The translations under genes and the position numbers were made by a program. 64,000 bases of DNA from an uncultured Pseudomonadota bacterium (GTDB taxonomy: Bacteria > Myxococcota_A > UBA796 > SXON01). The notes under the pieces were generated by a model, which saw only the letters and a program-made list of their open reading frames with translations, did no database searches and was not told the DNA's origin. This document shows, piece by piece, positions 60,338-64,000 of this stretch (its first letter is position 1; each line of letters starts with the position of its first letter). The DNA lies in NCBI GenBank assembly GCA_903885375.1, contig CAISIK010000032.1:1-64000 (forward strand). Direction: 5' to 3'.

Positions 60338-61757
60338 ATGTTCCCGCTGCTGCTCCTCGCGTGCGCTCCGTCCGACCCCGGCGCCGACACGCAACCGCCC
60401 CCGGAGGACAGCGGCACCGAGGACTCTGCCGCGGCCTGCGCGCCGGCCACTGGCATCGTCCTCGAGGGTGAGGCCCTCCCGGGGCGCACGGTACAGCTGC
60501 GCTTCGAAGGCACGGACGACCCCGCCCCGCCGGGATGGACGGTCACCGCGGAGGAGGGCGAAGCCGGCACCGTGGACGAGGCGGGCACCTGGACGCTGTC
60601 GACCGCCCTCGCCGTGAACCAGGCCGAGACCGTGCACATCGAGGGTACCGCGTGCGGCGAAACGATCACGCTCGACGTGGAGGTCGACTGGCCCGAAGCC
60701 GAGCGGGTGGTGGTGCTCTACAACGACCAGGTGGAGGGTTCCGAGGCGGTGGCCGAGGCCTACGCGGCCTTCCGGTCGGTGCCGGCCGAGCGCGTGTGCG
60801 CCGTGTCCGCCGCGGACGCGACCACCCTGTCCGGGAGCGACTACCCCGCCTTCCTCTCGGCGGCGTTCGCCTGCGTCGCCCCGCACACGCAGTACCTCGT
60901 GCCCGTGTGGGGCGTTCCCTACAAGGTGTCCGACCGCATCCGCGACCTCGCCGGCACCACCAACGCCACCGTGAGCCTCGACGCCCTGCTCTTCGCCGGC
61001 CCCGACTCCCTCGACCTCACCGCGCCCGACTACAACCCCGTCTACGCCGACGGCGACAGCACCACCGGCGATCTGGGCACCTTCAAGCCGTTGGGCCGCC
61101 TGCGCCAACGGTTTGATGTGTGGCTCGTCTCCCGCATCGATGGCGCCTCCTCCGCCGATGCCATCGCGCTTGTCGAGCGCACCCGCGCCGCCGAGGCCGC
61201 CGCGGCCGCCGGCACGCTCGATGGCATCGTGTACGTGGATGGCAACCGCGGCGAGGTGCCCCCCGCCGCCGACGTGGACTTCGGCTCCTACGAGTGGGGC
61301 GAGTGGAACATGTGGGGCACCCGCGAGCTCTTCGAGTCGCTCGGCGAGTACCCGGTGGTGTGGGATGGCAACGCCGAGGAATTCGGCACCGCCCCCGCTC
61401 CCACCGAGTGCCCCGACGCGCTCTACTACGCCGGCTGGTACAGCTACTACCACTACAACGACTGCTTCACCTGGACGACGGGGGCCATCGGCGGCCACCT
61501 CGACTCCTGCTCCGCTTGCGACATCCGCAACCCGGGCACCTGGTCGGGCTCCGCGCTGCTCGATGGCATCACGGCCACCTTCGGCGCCGTGAACGAGCCC
61601 TACGTGGCCGGGATGCCCGAGTACGACCAGTTCTTCGCCTACCTGCTGCAAGGCGCGAACTTCGCCGAGGCCGGATACCAGAGCACGGTGGTGTCGTACT
61701 GGATGATGGTCTGGGTGGGCGACCCGCTATACCGCCCCTACGGCGCGGCCCTCGCCC

Positions 61758-61765
<8 letters not shown>
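60338..61765 (+). CDS. TIGR03790-type lipoprotein at the end of the liv operon
   Basis: 475 residues. MFPLLLLAC (Cys9) is a minimal lipoprotein signal, and no earlier start exists because the upstream gene ends at the previous base. A short acidic linker precedes a beta domain. From about residue 120 the sequence fits the TIGR03790 family: VVVLYNDQVEGSEAVAEAYA, FRSVPAERVCAV, YLVPVWGVPYKVSDRIRDLA and, near the end, a Tyr/Trp-rich AGWYSYYHYNDCF with a Cys pair (SCSACDI). The family function is unknown. Positioned directly behind livF, it may be co-expressed with the transporter or be there by chance. Confidence 0.7.
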
Positions 61766-63416
<1,651 letters not shown>

Positions 63417-63486
63417 GCCGCTCCAGAGGGGGATCGGGCCCCGGCTATCACGGCCGCGCCGCGTACGGAACCCGCGCCGCCCCGCC

Positions 63487-64000
63487 TCAGGGCACGCTGG
63501 TGCCGTCGGCCGCGGGCGCCGGACGGTCGTCGTGCACGGGTGTCTCCTCGTCGAGATCACCCCCACCCTCGGCTTCGCCCCCGCTCCCCACGCCGACGGG
63601 GAGCAGCGGCAACTCCCACTCCTCGCCCCACACGGGCGGATCGTCGAGCAGGATGCCCTCCACGCCGGCCTTGGACGGCGCGAACGGGGGGAGCAGCATG
63701 ATCGGCGCCACGTCCACCCGCTCACGTCCATCGTCGGTAGGCACGAGGCCGCCGCCGAGGCGCTCCCAGGCCACGCTGATCATGCCCTCCCCGGCCCGCG
63801 AATACGCCGGCATCGCCACGCGGAACGCATCGTCGATCGACCACCCGGGCGACCACGTGAACATCTTCGCGGCGCCGCCGAGCGGGGTCCACTCCGTTTC
63901 GTCGCTCCGGCTCTTCACCGAGATGGTGGCGAGGAGGGTCCACGCCGACGTGATCGGCTTCTCTGCCCGCCACCGGCACTTCACCCAGGCGTTCTCCTCG
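63487..64000 (-). CDS. Hypothetical protein, 5' end outside window
   Basis: The frame is open to the right edge of the window. A GTG at 63984 is an internal candidate, but the codons above it (EENAWVKCRW) read as normal protein, so the true start is beyond 64000. The visible 171 codons encode a soluble beta-rich protein with several Trp (TSAWTLLATISVKSRSDETE, FTWSPGWSIDDAF) and a C-terminal Gly/Asp/Pro-rich tail. I do not recognise the family. Confidence 0.5.
   Translation of the reverse strand, partial: EENAWVKCRWRAEKPITSAWTLLATISVKSRSDETEWTPLGGAAKMFTWSPGWSIDDAFRVAMPAYSRAGEGMISVAWERLGGGLVPTDDGRERVDVAPIMLLPPFAPSKAGVEGILLDDPPVWGEEWELPLLPVGVGSGGEAEGGGDLDEETPVHDDRPAPAADGTSVP

Overview
The window is very GC-rich, densely packed bacterial chromosome with no rRNA, tRNA, CRISPR array, transposase or phage gene that I could recognise. 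Several traits point to a myxobacterium-like organism (Myxococcota, former Deltaproteobacteria): about sixteen predicted lipoproteins, a secreted protease ending in a MYXO-CTERM-like Cys/transmembrane/Arg tail (12849-14186), a bacterial mevalonate pathway, an OmpA protein with thrombospondin type-3 repeats, and an Asp-Thr dipeptide-repeat lipoprotein. This placement is inference; no rRNA is present to test it. No gap between genes exceeds 300 bases.

Layout. 1-11390: a truncated secreted protein, a TPR lipoprotein coupled to pgeF, a kelch lipoprotein, a HAD phosphatase, a bifunctional (p)ppGpp enzyme, two cyclophilin-type prolyl isomerases and small or unknown proteins. 11401-19097: two secreted HExxH proteases (one with an apparent frameshift), a lipoprotein, an ABC ATPase, a CotH-kinase lipoprotein and a family 5 solute-binding lipoprotein. 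19114-27164: acyl-CoA ligase, class II HMG-CoA reductase, mevalonate kinase with a long extra N-terminus, diphosphomevalonate decarboxylase, phosphomevalonate kinase and type 2 IPP isomerase. Together they take HMG-CoA to IPP/DMAPP; HMG-CoA synthase is not in the window, and a thiolase lies about 11 kb further on. 27233-35869: Hsp33, a histidine phosphatase, two coupled glycosyltransferases, secreted START-like and coiled proteins, a PPP-family phosphatase, a DUF1905 protein and a VWA lipoprotein. 35941-44578: an M13 metallopeptidase, thiolase, a CreD-like membrane protein, an alkaline-phosphatase-superfamily enzyme coupled to a lipoprotein, and a second START-like secreted protein. 44773-51592: an amidohydrolase coupled to a TauE/SafE exporter, a small protein resembling a piece of SecA, a sulfatase-family enzyme, the Asp-Thr lipoprotein and an isopropylmalate/homocitrate-synthase-type enzyme. 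51599-54961: a minus-strand run of deoxynucleoside kinase, panB, panC, a small membrane protein and a repeat-tailed protein. 55125-61765: ssb, then a complete livKHMGF branched-chain amino acid transporter followed directly by a TIGR03790-type lipoprotein. 61758-64000: an OmpA protein and a gene cut by the window edge.

Two window-wide patterns stand out. Many genes have a -10-like hexamer ending only 5-9 bases (often exactly 9) before the start codon, which suggests leaderless or nearly leaderless mRNAs. Many lipoproteins have extremely short signal peptides (Cys at residue 8-13) with no Lys or Arg before the lipobox. Operons are tight, with repeated 4-base ATGA/GTGA/TTGA overlaps, and GTG and TTG starts are common.
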